Assembly: GCF_027596085.1 (NCBI RefSeq)
Contig: NC_072453.1
Coordinates: 2,625,448 to 2,689,447 of the forward strand
Source: Anoplopoma fimbria
Taxonomy: Eukaryota; Chordata; Actinopteri; Perciformes; Anoplopomatidae
Direction: 5' to 3'
Length of the DNA stretch: 64,000 nt
Below, one piece after another: positions 9,289 to 19,112 of this stretch. Made by a program: the position numbers and the translations under genes. A model generated the notes under the pieces. The model was not told the DNA's origin and did not search any database. It worked only from the letters and a program-made list of their open reading frames with translations. The number at the start of each line of letters is the position of its first letter. Within the stretch, counting starts at the first letter, position 1.

Positions 9289-11650
9289 TTATAATGCATT
9301 ATAACTGTGAATTATAATAAACTATGATCCTTGAAAATAAAAGTCAGTGAGTGACCAGCAATTACAATGCATATGATACTGTGTATCATAATACTATAAT
9401 AAAACAGTGCTATAGACAATTCTATAACGTATCATAACTATGTCTGTAATGCATTATAGACACAGGCGTAATACTAAGTTTAACTCACTGCCTCCCTAAC
9501 CCACTGATTTGACTTTGTAGTACACCACCAAGACTTTTTGTCATGGCATCAGTTTATAAATTAATAATATCGATTAGGGTATGTTGTCCAATATACATTT
9601 GTTACTGAATATTCCATAACTATAATTTATAGTTTTTTTTAATTAAGTTGTTATTTACAGCAAATACAGTACATTTTAACAATTGACTTCACTAGAAATT
9701 AGCAAAAACAAAACTAAAAACATATTTTAGTTGAGATCAGAAAAATAATTATATATATAATATCTGAACTAAATCAAACACAACTGACATAGTGGCTGTG
9801 TGTGTGTATGTCTCTATTATCAACATTGAATGTATAGGATAGTTAAAATACCAACCTCTATGCTTTTCCTAAAGAGGTGCTAAATTCTAAAGAGGTGCTA
9901 AAATCAGTCAAAAATTCAAGAGAAAAGCACATTTATTTCAAGTAGGGTTAGCTACAGTAGTAATTTAACAATTTACTTTGACATGTCATTATAATGAGGT
10001 TTTCGCCGTATTGTTGATAGCTTGGTTGAATAACCAGTTCTTATAGACAAAAGAAGCCTGGATACCTGGAAGCACTGATTGGGAGCAGCTAATCGTATTG
10101 TATAGCACAATTGTATAGCACTTTCCCACAACAGGGTACTTCAAAGGGCTTTATATGAGTCACAGCGGTTAAAGCATGTCACGAAGAAAGACTGGCCCTC
10201 ATCTGTCAGTGAACTGCTGCCCACACACAGGCTCTGAGCTAAGAGATCGTTTGCAGTTCATGCCAAGTATCATTATTGATTCTATTTAATTACACACAAA
10301 GTGAGCAGAATTCTGATTTCAGTTTGACCCTTAAATTATTCAATTACTAAATAAATTAGTGAATTACTAATTCCAATTCAGGGTCGAGATACAAAAATGC
10401 AATGTTAAATGATGGATTTCCTTTTTATGGTTCACCTCACTGGATAATGACATTATATTACATTATTTAAATTAACACGCTTTGCAAAAAAACAAGTATA
10501 TTCCTGTTGTAAATTAAAAACAGAATGGATAATTGCAGAGACACGTGTTTTTGTGTTATTTAACAAAAGTCACTGGTTGCCAGCAGTGGTACTCGTGCCT
10601 TTAGCATCTTATTTTTTACTTTTTTCATTGCAGATGCAAAGTTTTGCAATAACCAGACCCTATGAACTCAAACCCTCATTTCCTTTACAACAATGATACA
10701 ATTTTCCCAGGACGGCCAAGACGCTCAGAAATATTCTTAGAACTCTTAGGGGGAAAAAACAATAACTTTTTGATAGACCTTGATGGGTCTGTGGGCTTCC
10801 TGGCATAGATGGCTCCCTTAGTCATCAGTCAAATCACCTCATGTTATCTCCAGGTAAGTGGTCCAGTAGCAATGCAATACAAAAAACAGCTTAAATACCC
10901 CTCAAGCCATGCATTAACATTTATATAATTTTACTGGAAAAATAAACAGACAAACACATTACCTACTCTAGTCAGGTGAGAAATACACACACTTTTCATT
11001 TTACTTGACATTAAGTTTTTCCCATGACGAAAAATAAAGACATATTAGGATTATAAGGAGCATTGATTTACAAATGAATTGTGCCTCAAGTTCATATGCC
11101 ACACAAACAAAAGTATTCTGACCACAAAATAACTATTCACTGCTGTTAACATTTCCAGGGTTCTTTTGAAATGAGCACAATTCTCAAAAGGCTTACACTA
11201 ATTTACTGTGAGGGGGGACATGCATAGGAACAGCCGGTTATGTGATAAATGTAAGTAAAATAAACAGTTCACAGGTATTAGTTAAAGGTATGTTGATTAG
11301 CCAGTCTTCACTAGATTTTTGTATTTAGAATGACATTTTTTGTAATTTATCATTTTAAAATATCCAATTTCCCTGTTTGATATTCCAAACATTATTCCTA
11401 GAGACAAATGAGGAAAAAGTAGCATATTTTGAACCACAAAGGCTATTTTAAATTAAAGGTGCTAAATTCAAAATTTAGAGCATGATTTTGGGATTGCTTC
11501 AACTCAGCTCTCAAAATGGCAACCACTGAGCCAGACAGAGCGCGTTTTAGCAGTCTGGGGCAGCATTTTGTAATTGTTGTAATAAGAGTGAATCATTTTG
11601 TGCGCTGCTTAGTTAAGAGAGGCTCTTGGTTTGTGCTAATTTATTTTTGG
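9289..11650. other. AT-rich non-coding stretch
   Basis: No coding exon is supported. The first part (9289-9480) continues with repeated ATAATGCATTATA words, probably repeat-derived. The rest is AT-rich unique-looking sequence with many stops in all frames. Confidence 0.5.
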
Positions 11651-11909
11651 TATAACCAGTAAGCTTAGCCTCTCTGTCCCACTATAACCAGTCCACTCAG
11701 CCTCTCTGTCCCTCTATAACCAGTCCACTCTTCCTCTCTGTCCCTCTATAACCAGTCCGCTCAGCCTCTCTGTCCCACTATAACCAGTCTGCTCAGCCTC
11801 TCCTTCCCACTATAACCAGTCCACTCAGCCTCTCTCTCCCACTATAACCAGTCCGCTCAGCCTCTCTCTCCCACTATAACCAGTCCACTCGGCCTCTTTC
11901 TCCCACTAC
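11651..11909. repeat. 32-bp minisatellite, about 8 copies
   Basis: Units of the form TATAACCAGTCCACTCAGCC followed by TCTCTGTCCCAC repeat with an exact 32-bp period (unit starts at 11651, 11683, 11715 and onward) and a few substitutions per copy. Confidence 0.9.
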
Positions 11910-12291
11910 ATTCCTCAGAGTTTTCAGGAACCCCATCTTTGACAGAAACAGTAGAAACGGTAACCTTGACCCATAGTGACAGAATTCTTTATGAATGAAT
12001 GAATCAACATGACTCACTTCTTCCGATGATCAAGTCTTGATAGTGTAACACGGTGAAAAAAAAAACTGGAGCAAGGTATTTATTTCAATGGGAAATGAGC
12101 TGACCTCATTCAAGGTAACAGCGGGTTACGTCCTTGCTCTCAATGCGTATCTTCTGTACACTGTAAATCCTTCACTTGATAAAAATGGCCCACAAACCTA
12201 TATAAAGCCATGGGTCAGGAGAAATAATTAAATATCAGAGATGATTTAAAATAAGCTGACAAAACAGGGACTTAATCAAGATATAAATACA
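11910..12291. other. Unassigned non-coding stretch
   Basis: Nothing recognisable apart from short A-tracts. Confidence 0.4.
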
Positions 12292-12512
12292 CTGAACAAA
12301 AATCTTAACACAACGCTTTTGTTTTCTTATTCTTCACAAATTGAAATAAAAGAAAAATTAAAGTTAAAATCCTTGTTAGTGAGCACTTTGCCAATATAGT
12401 CCATTCTTCTCACAGGTGTGGAGTATCAAGATGCCGATTAAACAGCATTATTACGCAGGTGTGTCTTGGGCTGGTCACAATAAAAAGCAATTCTAAAATG
12501 TGCAGATCTATC
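12292..12512. mobile_element. Fragment of a common vertebrate DNA transposon family
   Basis: The segment begins ACTGAACAAAAATCTTAACA and runs through CACAGGTGTGGAGTATCAAGATGC, CAGGTGTG and CACAATAAAAAGC to CTAAAATGTGCAG. This is the recognisable order of motifs of a widespread vertebrate non-autonomous DNA element whose consensus opens ACACTGAACAAAAATATAAA. No coding capacity. The family name was not assigned from sequence alone. Confidence 0.6.
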
Positions 12513-12525
12513 TTTTACATTACAT

Positions 12526-12549
12526 TAACATTTGTTGAAATGTCCAACT
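12526..12549. repeat. 24-bp direct repeat flanking the L2 body, left copy
   Basis: This 24-mer starts TAACATTTGTTG and ends AATGTCCAACT. It is identical at 14470-14493 and at 19121-19144. It looks like a target-site duplication of the L2 insertion, but it is embedded between LINE tail-like words (see findings). Confidence 0.8.
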
Positions 12550-12996
12550 TACAGGAAGTGTATTTCTTAGGTATTCAAGAGAACTACTAGTCACCAGAAG
12601 TCATAAGTGCATCTCCTTTCTTAAACAAGCATCTCAAAGTATAAGCCAGAGCAAAAGTATAGTGCAGAGGCAGATTTCAGTGCTGTAATTGCAACAGACT
12701 AATCCGAATATAGTAAAATGCTTCAAAATATGCTACGAATAGGATAAGTGCAGTAAACAAATACAAATTCAATAAGTGCAGCGAACTGATACGAATACAG
12801 TAAGTGCAGCAACTAATACGAGTGCCATAAGTGCTACGAGGAAGGCTCCGGTAGTACTTAAGAGGTGAGTTTTCAGCCTGCGCCTAAAGATGGGCAGCTT
12901 TTTGCTGTCCTGACGTCAGTGGGGAGTTCATTCCACCACTGAGGGTCAGGACAGAAAAAAGCTGTGACCGGGTGGATCGGCACAGGGACCTCTGAT

Positions 12997-13422
12997 TCAA
13001 CCAGTCGCCCGAGGCAGCAGAGCGAAGTGGTGGGCAGGGGTGTAGGGCTTGACCAAGGCCTGGAGATAGGAAGGAGCTGTTCCTTTCACTGCCCTGTAGG
13101 CTAGCACCAGAGTCTTAAACTGGATGCGAGCTCTTACAGGGAGCCAGTGTAGGGAACGGAGAAGGGAAGTTGTGTGAGAGAACTTGGGGCGATTGAACAC
13201 CAGACGTGCTGCAGCTTTCTGGACAAGCTCCAGAGGTCTGATGGCCGACGCACGGGCTCCAGCAAGTAGTGAGTTGCAGTAGTCCAGGCGGGAGATGACC
13301 AGAGCCTGGATGAGCACCTGCGCCGTCTCCTCAGTGAGGAAGGGGCGAATCCTCCTGATGTTGTAGAGGAGGAATCTGCAGGAGCGTGTGACCGATGCAA
13401 TGTTTGCTGAGAACATTTTCAC
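12997..13422 (-). pseudogene. L2 RT C-terminal segment
   Basis: An open frame of 141 residues ending the L2 polyprotein, with landmarks TEETAQVLIQALVISRLDYC and HWLPVRARIQFKTLVLAYRA. It is in a different frame from the upstream catalytic part, so the element is inactive. Confidence 0.85.
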
Positions 13423-13835
13423 AGTTGGTGGTCGAGGGTCACACCCAGATTCCTCACAGTCCGAGTTGGCGTCACCACGGCATCATCAATGGTGATGGAC
13501 AGGTCTCGGTGGGGCAACCCTTCCCAGGAGGAAGAGTAGCTCGGTTTTGTCCAGGTTCAGCTTCAGGTGGTGTGTCGCCATCCACTTCGAGATGTCAGCC
13601 AAGCACGCAGCAATGCGTGCCTCCACTGGGTGTCACCGGGAGGAAATGACAAGACCAGCTGGGTGTCATCGGCATAACAATGGTAGGAGAAGTCATGGGA
13701 CGAATAACAGAACCCAGAGATGTTGTGTAGAGCGAGAAGAGAAGGGGGCCCAGAACTGAACCTTGTGGAACCCCCGTAGTCAGCGTGCGTGGTTCTGACA
13801 CGGCCCCCTCCATGTCACCTGGTAGGATCGGCCTG

Positions 13836-14465
13836 TCAGGTAGGATGCAAGACAGGTGTGTCAAAGGTGGACAAAATCTTTTGCAGGGAGAGTGCAGAGC
13901 CTGAGACGCCCATCCCCTCGAGGGTGGAGAGGAGGATCTGGTGGTTCACTGTGTCAAAACCGCTGACAGGTCCAGGAGAATCAGGACAGAGGAGAAGAGT
14001 TCGCTCTAGCAGCGTGGACTCTGTCACCGCAAGGAGGGCCGTCTCTATGTTATGACCCACCTTGAACCCGGACTGGTGGGGGGTCCAAGAGGTTGTTCTG
14101 GTGGAGGTAGGAAGACAGTTGTTTAGAGACAGCGCGTTCAAGTGTTTTGGATAGAAATGGTAGAAGAGAATCCACGGTCTGAAGTTCTTGACATCAGAGG
14201 GGTCAAGTGATGGTTTTTTCAGAAGGGGTTGTGACTCTGACTTTAGCAAAGATGTGTTGATGAGGTGGGTGAGGAAAGGAAGGAGTTCAGTGGCAATAGA
14301 CTGAAGAAGATGGGAGGGGATCGGGTCAAGGGAGCACGTGGTGGGGCGGTTAGATGTAACAAGGTCAAGGACCTCGTTAGGGGAGAGGGGAGCAAAATAG
14401 GGTAAGATGGGGTGTGGAGAGGGAAGGGGGAGCTGAGGGGAAGAGCTGTAGAGGACTTGACACAT
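13836..14465 (-). pseudogene. L2 RT N-terminal segment
   Basis: An open frame of about 200 residues with RT finger/palm landmarks (RPTTCSLDPIPSHLLQS, SDVKNFRP, FDTVNHQILLSTLEGMGVSG). The expected stretch before FDTVNH is diverged, and the frame shifts before the catalytic YADD motif. Confidence 0.85.
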
Positions 14466-14739
14466 TTCCTAACATTTGTTGAAATGTCCAACTCGGCATG
14501 CATGTTCTTGAATGTCAAAGTCACTGACTCAACAGTGGAATTCTATAGCGCCCAAACAAACTATTGTACAGACATTGTACTATCTGCTTCACCTGTTTTC
14601 AGTGCTGTATTTGGGCACCGGATGTATAAAATCGTTTCAAAATCATGCTCTGCACATTTCCCTATTACCCTACATAATTGTGGGAACATTGAGTGTAGTT
14701 ACAGCTCACACACAGCACATTCATCACCTTCACTGTCTG
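14462..14739. repeat. 278-bp identical repeat, copy A
   Basis: This runs from ACATTTCCTAAC to CACTGTCTG and is, by eye, identical base for base to 19113-19390 in the same orientation, 4.65 kb away. Flanks differ on both sides. It overlaps the right copy of the 24-bp repeat of the L2 insertion. Neither sense frame resembles a known protein. Confidence 0.9.
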
Positions 14740-16215
14740 AACTTTGGATTTAGCAGATATGATTTTTTTGGTCACACATCATTTAGCCGCGAAGAGGACT
14801 TTTCTCCAGGGCGCCAGACGCCAATGATGATGAGCTTTTTGCCCACTCAAGTCGGTAAAACCATCAGACTGGAGTCTATTCAAGAACCTGCTGAGGAGGA
14901 CAAGCACAGATGAGCCTTGATTCAATTCTTTGGTTGTGCAAATCAACTGTTGAGTCAGCCGTGCTGGTGACTGATCTCAGACAATAAAGAGCTCCTATGC
15001 TGGCATGGTTACACATGGTTGGCAGATGTGAGGTTGCCGCAATTCTCAGAAACAACATTTGAGATGGCAGTGAGATGAACATTCCCTTCACAGGCAACAG
15101 CTCTGTTGGACAGTCCAGCAGTCAGCATGCCAATGGCACGCTCCCTCAAAACCTCCAGCCCAAAGCAAATCTGTGTAACAATCATTTGGGATGGATTAGG
15201 TTAGGTGCTCACAAACAGATTTAAACAAATTTGTGGACAAAATTTTGAAAAGTCTCCAATGTTTACCATGTTCCTTATGATTACATTTTCATTTCTGGAT
15301 GGTAGTCTTAATGTACTTTTCCGATGAAAATATTTACAGCTTGGATGAGCGAGGAGGGAAGACAAACATTGGCACAGACAGGAAGGAATCTATTTTTGTT
15401 TTTACGACAGCCTCTGGCTCGGACAGGGCCTTTTGGGTCTCTATGTCTTACCCCTGTCTGGTACTCTGCTCTCCCTGAAGCAATTTTAGGCAAACCATGA
15501 CTTAATGCTGCTAGTTGCTGGTGTGTAACTGTACACAAAAATCATACCCGAGATTATGAGTCACTATTTGGTCCAAGTTCGGTACAGCAAGAAAAAAATA
15601 AATGTGTAATAGGTTTCTTTTAGTTTATTTTGACCAGACAGGTGTGTCAAAGGTGGACAAAATCTTTTTGCTAGGGATGAGGGTAGCCTTCTGCCCACTG
15701 GGAACTTTGGTAAACTGTTACTATTATAAAAACAAGGAACATTTCCAAACACAAATACTGAACTAACACTTTCTCAATAGGCAACAGGGACAATAGGCAA
15801 TAAAACCGAAGAAACTGAAAACGTAAAAATACAGGTTGCATTTTTCCCGTTCGGTTGATTAGCACATCTGGGCGTGTTCTATGTGTTTCCATTCAAATGC
15901 CCTCAATGGTGGATCCACGGCGCCAATTTCCAGGCTCTCCATAGTGTTAGTGACTCGCGTGCAAATCAGTTTGTTGTGCTAACTTTAGCAAAATGTAGCT
16001 AACGGAGTTACAGGGAGGATCTCGCTCTTGTGAACTGATTCCTCATTGCATGCATCAATCTACCAAGATGTAGTCTGTGTGTGGCTGCACGGGTCCGGCA
16101 CTACTACACAAACAGATGATTGTTTTTCCATCGTTCTCACGTGTTTGCTACCACCATGGCTCTGACCTTACGATTACAGCAGAAGCTAATTTTGTCAAAA
16201 TTAGAGGACTTGTAC
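14740..16215. other. Non-coding stretch with a small L2 duplicate
   Basis: No gene is supported. At ~15635-15665 about 30 bases (AGACAGGTGTGTCAAAGGTG then GACAAAATCTTTT) duplicate the L2 interior at ~13849-13877, a short displaced piece of that LINE. The remainder is unassigned. Confidence 0.5.
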
Positions 16216-16580
16216 CAGGCACGTGCACAGACATTTTGGGGGCAGGTGCTCAAAAAAAAAAAAAAAGGGCACCCATCGCCAAAATTATTTATGAAATTAA
16301 AAATAATAATAATAAATAAAAAAACACAGGAGGTTTTCAACTTATATATTTATTTGTGTTAACAAACTAGATCAAATGATCAAATTGAATAAATAAATGA
16401 ATAACAGGCATAAACAGACAAAACAAGGCCATATTGTATAAGCAAATAGTATGTTAAATAATCGAACAATATTCTAACTTAAAACTTATCAAAACTCTGC
16501 TCTGGATAAATAAAAGGATCTTCACAGGAGCATCCTCCTTGGTGCCATGTCTTGGAAGATTTGTATCACTTCACTGTGAT

Positions 16581-17030
16581 TTATTTCAATGTCTTGAAAA
16601 AAAATTCTGGTTGACAGGGCCCTACACTGCAGCACATAGCTTTGTAGCTCTCATTGCACCTGATATTAAATGCGTCAACATGGGACGGATCAGTAGGGTA
16701 TGGCATGGTGGCTATTTTGGAAATTGCATCCTCATTTTCAGCTCTTTCCTCCACATGCCCTAGCTGTGATGTAGAGGGGGCTGCTGTCACTTCACCCTCT
16801 CCTTCACTCATCTCCTCAGGCATCACTGTTTCTGTTGCTGCCCCTGAACATAACTGAGTCTGTCCTTCCTCATCTGTGATGGGCTCCCCTGGACCAGGTA
16901 GGGTAACTGATTCTCCCTCATTTAATTGGCTCGTTGATGGCCTGATCCAAGTCAAAAGGGAGCGGCTACTCTGAGCTGCTTGCTGCAGTTCCCTGTCCTT
17001 CTGCTTTTTGACTCTGTCTTTTTTTGGCAT
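16581..17030 (-). pseudogene. N-terminal exon remnant of ZMYM1-like hAT transposase
   Basis: 149 residues. It has a basic start (MPKKDRVKKQKDRELQQAA), then a Ser/Glu-rich low-complexity region with PSTSQL repeats, then a block CNESYKAMCCSVGPCQPEF that in full-length relatives leads into the TTF-type zinc-binding domain. After CQPEF (near 16600) the similarity ends and the frame stops within six residues, which marks the deletion point. The start follows a credible acceptor (TTTGCAG at 17035-17041). Non-functional as a transposase. Confidence 0.6.
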
Positions 17031-17629
17031 TATGCTGCAAATTTTGTAAAAGAGATAAATGAATGTTGTGGATAATAATTGTACTGTTTTCTGAAGGTTA
17101 AAGCATAAGCAGCATTACACTAATTATGCTCTTCTCAACCTGTGTTTCCTCTTGGCAGGATTAGACAGCTAGCTTACATTTCCCTTATTTTACTCTTTTT
17201 CACCCTCTGCAATTACTCATACAAGTTTGATCGTTGTAAAACAGGCAAAACGAAGAGATACATAAATATCACGTTAAACAATTGTGGGACAAGGATAGCA
17301 TGACACCGAGAGCTAGCATAGTTTACCTGCTATTTTCTAGCTGTGAATTTTCGTGACATTTATAAACATAAATTCAACATACTTTCGAAATTGTCTAAAC
17401 GGCATTTATACAACACAAAATATGCACTTTCAGACAAATATTGTCATTTAACATGACAAACGTCAGTAAACAGCTGGGCAATGCTTTGAAATCAAGTTAG
17501 TTGTTTGTTTATTTTTTAGGAAACGTCGGACCAGTTATGTTTTCAGACGTAATGTTTTCAGCGGCACTAATGTTGTTGTTAATTTATAAAAAAAACAACG
17601 TCGGGGGATTGCACAAACACTGTCATTAC

Positions 17630-17715
17630 CTGTTAGTCTGATGCTGCAGGTCAGTGAAGACGTAGTCTGCACTGATGTGGGGGATGAGGAGGGAGAGGCG
17701 CGGCGGGGGCTTGTG
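17630..17715 (-). other. Putative 5' leader exon of the hAT-like gene
   Basis: A GC-rich minus-strand segment ending in AACAG with donor GTAATGAC. It pairs with the acceptor at 17035 before the ATG at 17030. The upstream end is not defined. Confidence 0.35.
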
Positions 17716-17811
17716 AGCACCGGGAGCATAGATATATATATATAGACCCTTTTACTGTTTGTATACAATGATGACGTAGAACGCATGCGCGCGCAGTCTG
17801 GCAACAGAAGT

Positions 17812-18222
17812 ATGGCAGAGATCAACAGCTTGTCAAGCTATGCAAGGGAATTATCAACAAAAGATCGCGAATTTTACTTTAACAAGTTGACTTTGACAAA
17901 TGGTGTCCGACTTCCAGATCCGTGTACTATTACTGAGTGGGTTGAAGACGTCAACAAGTGGCCGAATATACAGTGGCCAGATATATATACGTACTTAATA
18001 GAGAAACCGAGCGTGTACACCAGAGAGAAATTACGAGCCTATAAGTCACTGGATGCTTATGAATACGTTGTCTGTGGTCATGTACAGAACGTCAAATACC
18101 ATGACATAGATTCTTGTTCTGGAGTTTCAGATGGAACCGGAGGATTTGCTGCAGTGTTAGGTCTGTTAGGTCTCTCTCTCCTCCTTTTCCTATGGTACCT
18201 ACAGTATAAAAATTATAGTTAG
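17812..18222 (+). CDS. Truncated N-terminus of a YqaJ/SWIM-type transposon protein with hydrophobic tail
   Basis: From the ATG at 17812 (an in-frame ATG also exists at 17785, but 17812 lies directly after the inverted repeat) the frame encodes 136 residues. Residues 1-~100 (YARELSTKDREFYFNKLTL, GVRLPDPCTITEWVEDVNKW, YTREKLRAYKSLDAYEYVVC, GHVQNVKYHDID) are the conserved start of large fish transposon-borne proteins with SWIM zinc finger and YqaJ exonuclease domains. After HDIDS the expected continuation is replaced by a Gly/Ser linker and a ~20-residue hydrophobic segment (FAAVLGLLGLSLLLFLWYL) followed by QYKNYS and stop. The hydrophobic stretch is encoded by a pyrimidine tract that could equally be an intron end (CTCTCTCCTCC...CTACAG). 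An AATAAA follows at 18280. Most likely a deletion relic; a small membrane-anchored product is possible but unproven. Confidence 0.5.
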   Translation: MAEINSLSSYARELSTKDREFYFNKLTLTNGVRLPDPCTITEWVEDVNKWPNIQWPDIYTYLIEKPSVYTREKLRAYKSLDAYEYVVCGHVQNVKYHDIDSCSGVSDGTGGFAAVLGLLGLSLLLFLWYLQYKNYS

Positions 18223-18276
18223 ACTGATCCATATCTCCAAACAGCAGCTGTATGCACCAAAGCTTATGCAAGAGGA

Positions 18277-18286
18277 AAATAAACTA
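18277..18286 (+). terminator. Possible poly(A) signal after the truncated YqaJ-type ORF
   Basis: AAAATAAACT about 58 bases downstream of the stop at 18222, in the correct orientation. It could end a short transcript of the truncated gene. Confidence 0.3.
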
Positions 18287-18321
18287 AAAAACGACTAAGA
18301 GGAGGGCAACTCAAATCGTAC

Positions 18322-18415
18322 CTGTCCATCTTTGCATCGGGGTTCTGGCTTTGTTTTGTGTACACAAACACAGAAGGCACAAAATCGGGGCTACTAGAGT
18401 CCAATGACGCCTCAC
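18322..18415 (-). pseudogene. THAP gene remnant, exon 2
   Basis: 94 bases between a clean acceptor (TTATTTGCAG) and donor (GTACGA). In the phase left by exon 1 it reads EASLDSSSPDFVPSVFVYT, the usual segment after the THAP domain in transposon-derived fish THAP proteins. No further exon is present before the deletion. Confidence 0.55.
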
Positions 18416-18650
18416 CTGCAAATAAAACACCTTTTAATCTAGTTTCAAAACTTTATTTACACTAGTAGGGCATTGTAGTTTCCCTCACTTACAATGACCA
18501 CGAGTTTACAGCAAGGGACATGCAAACAGCAAATCTAACGCCAGCTTATCAAACTTTAGCTGCATTTGATTATTATTCTACATTGTAAATACAATCACTA
18601 ATGTAAACCAAGCTTTTCTGTAAAATCAAAGAGTAGATAGATAACCTTAC

Positions 18651-18844
18651 CTGATATAAAGTGGGCGCTACAGACCCGAGCATTTTTTTATTATGTCCTC
18701 ATTCCAGTCAACACGTTTAATCGCCTGCAGCCACAGACGCCGCCGGTTGCTCTTAAATGGTTGTGATCCTGTCGGAATCCTATAAAACTTTAGTCCGCCG
18801 GTGGAATATCGATTCTGACAACCATATACGCAACAACCAGACAT
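18651..18844 (-). pseudogene. THAP-type zinc finger exon with 1-bp frameshift
   Basis: The start MSGCCVYGCQNR opens a C2CH THAP module: Cys residues at 4/5 and 9, then LKFYRIP, and WLQAIKRVDW with the conserved Trp. In a run of seven A (plus-strand T, ~18682-18688) the frame slips and stops. With one base fewer, the same DNA would continue into the expected Cys-Ser-Ala-His end of the module and reach the donor at 18650 in the phase needed by exon 2. An upstream ATG at 18874 gives ten extra residues that do not look native. Broken by this frameshift and by loss of the downstream transposase. Confidence 0.7.
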
Positions 18845-19112
18845 TTTGAATGCTGGAAACTGTTTTTTATCCACTTTTAAACTCTTGCTAGCCAGTTGCT
18901 ACCTCGTGTGTGAGTCAGAACGACTGGGAAACAACACCACTTCTGTTGCCGGCCTGCGCACGCAACTATTTGATGACGTTGGCTGTAAAGGGGCATAGAA
19001 TACGTATTCTACGTCTATGCCGCGGAGCATGTCGGGGCGAAATTCTCACAAGAACTCAAATAAATAACCCCTCAGATATCAAAACACATTTGGGGAAATT
19101 GATGACAGAGAA

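Larger units (their letters stand above)
12550..14469 (-). mobile_element. Broken L2-type LINE with reverse transcriptase
   Basis: Read on the minus strand, the order of RT landmarks is intact but spread over three frames. An N-terminal segment (SLDPIPSHLL, FRP, QSGFKVGHN, FDTVNHQILL) lies at ~14460-13840. GVPQGSVLGPLLFSLY lies at ~13770. The catalytic YADDTQL is at 13666-13677, and the C-terminal LDYCNSLLAG ... LHWLPVRARIQFKTL block is at 13422-12997. Frameshifts between these make it a dead copy. The 3' UTR (12550-12960) has degenerate ATACGAATACAGTAAGTGCAG repeats, and its last bases match the L2 3' ends at 19790-19963 and 54590-54747. The normal family tail (GCTTTGGATAAAAGCGTCTG) is missing here. 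Confidence 0.9.
16216..17725 (-). mobile_element. Deleted hAT-like (ZMYM1-type) transposon
   Basis: On the minus strand there is a GC-rich leader with a splice donor at 17629, an acceptor at 17035, then an ATG at 17030 opening a frame of the N-terminal type seen in ZMYM1/TTF-type hAT transposases. The 3' side (16216-16280: CAGGCACGTGCACAGACATT, GGGGGCAGGTGCTC, poly-A, GGGCACC) looks like the terminus of the same element type. The zinc-finger and transposase core are missing, so it is an internal-deletion derivative. Exact termini were not resolved. Confidence 0.55.
17726..19020. mobile_element. THAP + YqaJ-type (ISL2EU-like) transposon, internally deleted
   Basis: Long inverted ends: 17787-17810 (GCGCGCGCAGTCTGG then CAACAGAAG) matches the reverse complement of 18940-18963 at about 20 of 24 bases. 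The outer parts also pair (TAGACCCTTTTAC against ATGCCCCTTTAC, and GCATAGA at both outer edges). Just inside the left end a gene starts on the plus strand; just inside the right end a THAP-domain gene starts on the minus strand. The pair of convergent genes, one THAP-bearing and one of the YqaJ/SWIM-associated type, is the layout known for ISL2EU elements of the PIF/Harbinger-ISL2EU-Spy group. Only ~1.3 kb remain, so the DDE transposase and the YqaJ nuclease cores have been lost. The left outer end is blurred by a TA microsatellite. Confidence 0.6.

Noticed and set aside
14412..14913. Protein-coding reading of the 278-bp repeat
   Set aside because: Two overlapping frames are open in both copies, but neither has recognisable composition or similarity, and identical DNA gives identical frames by default.
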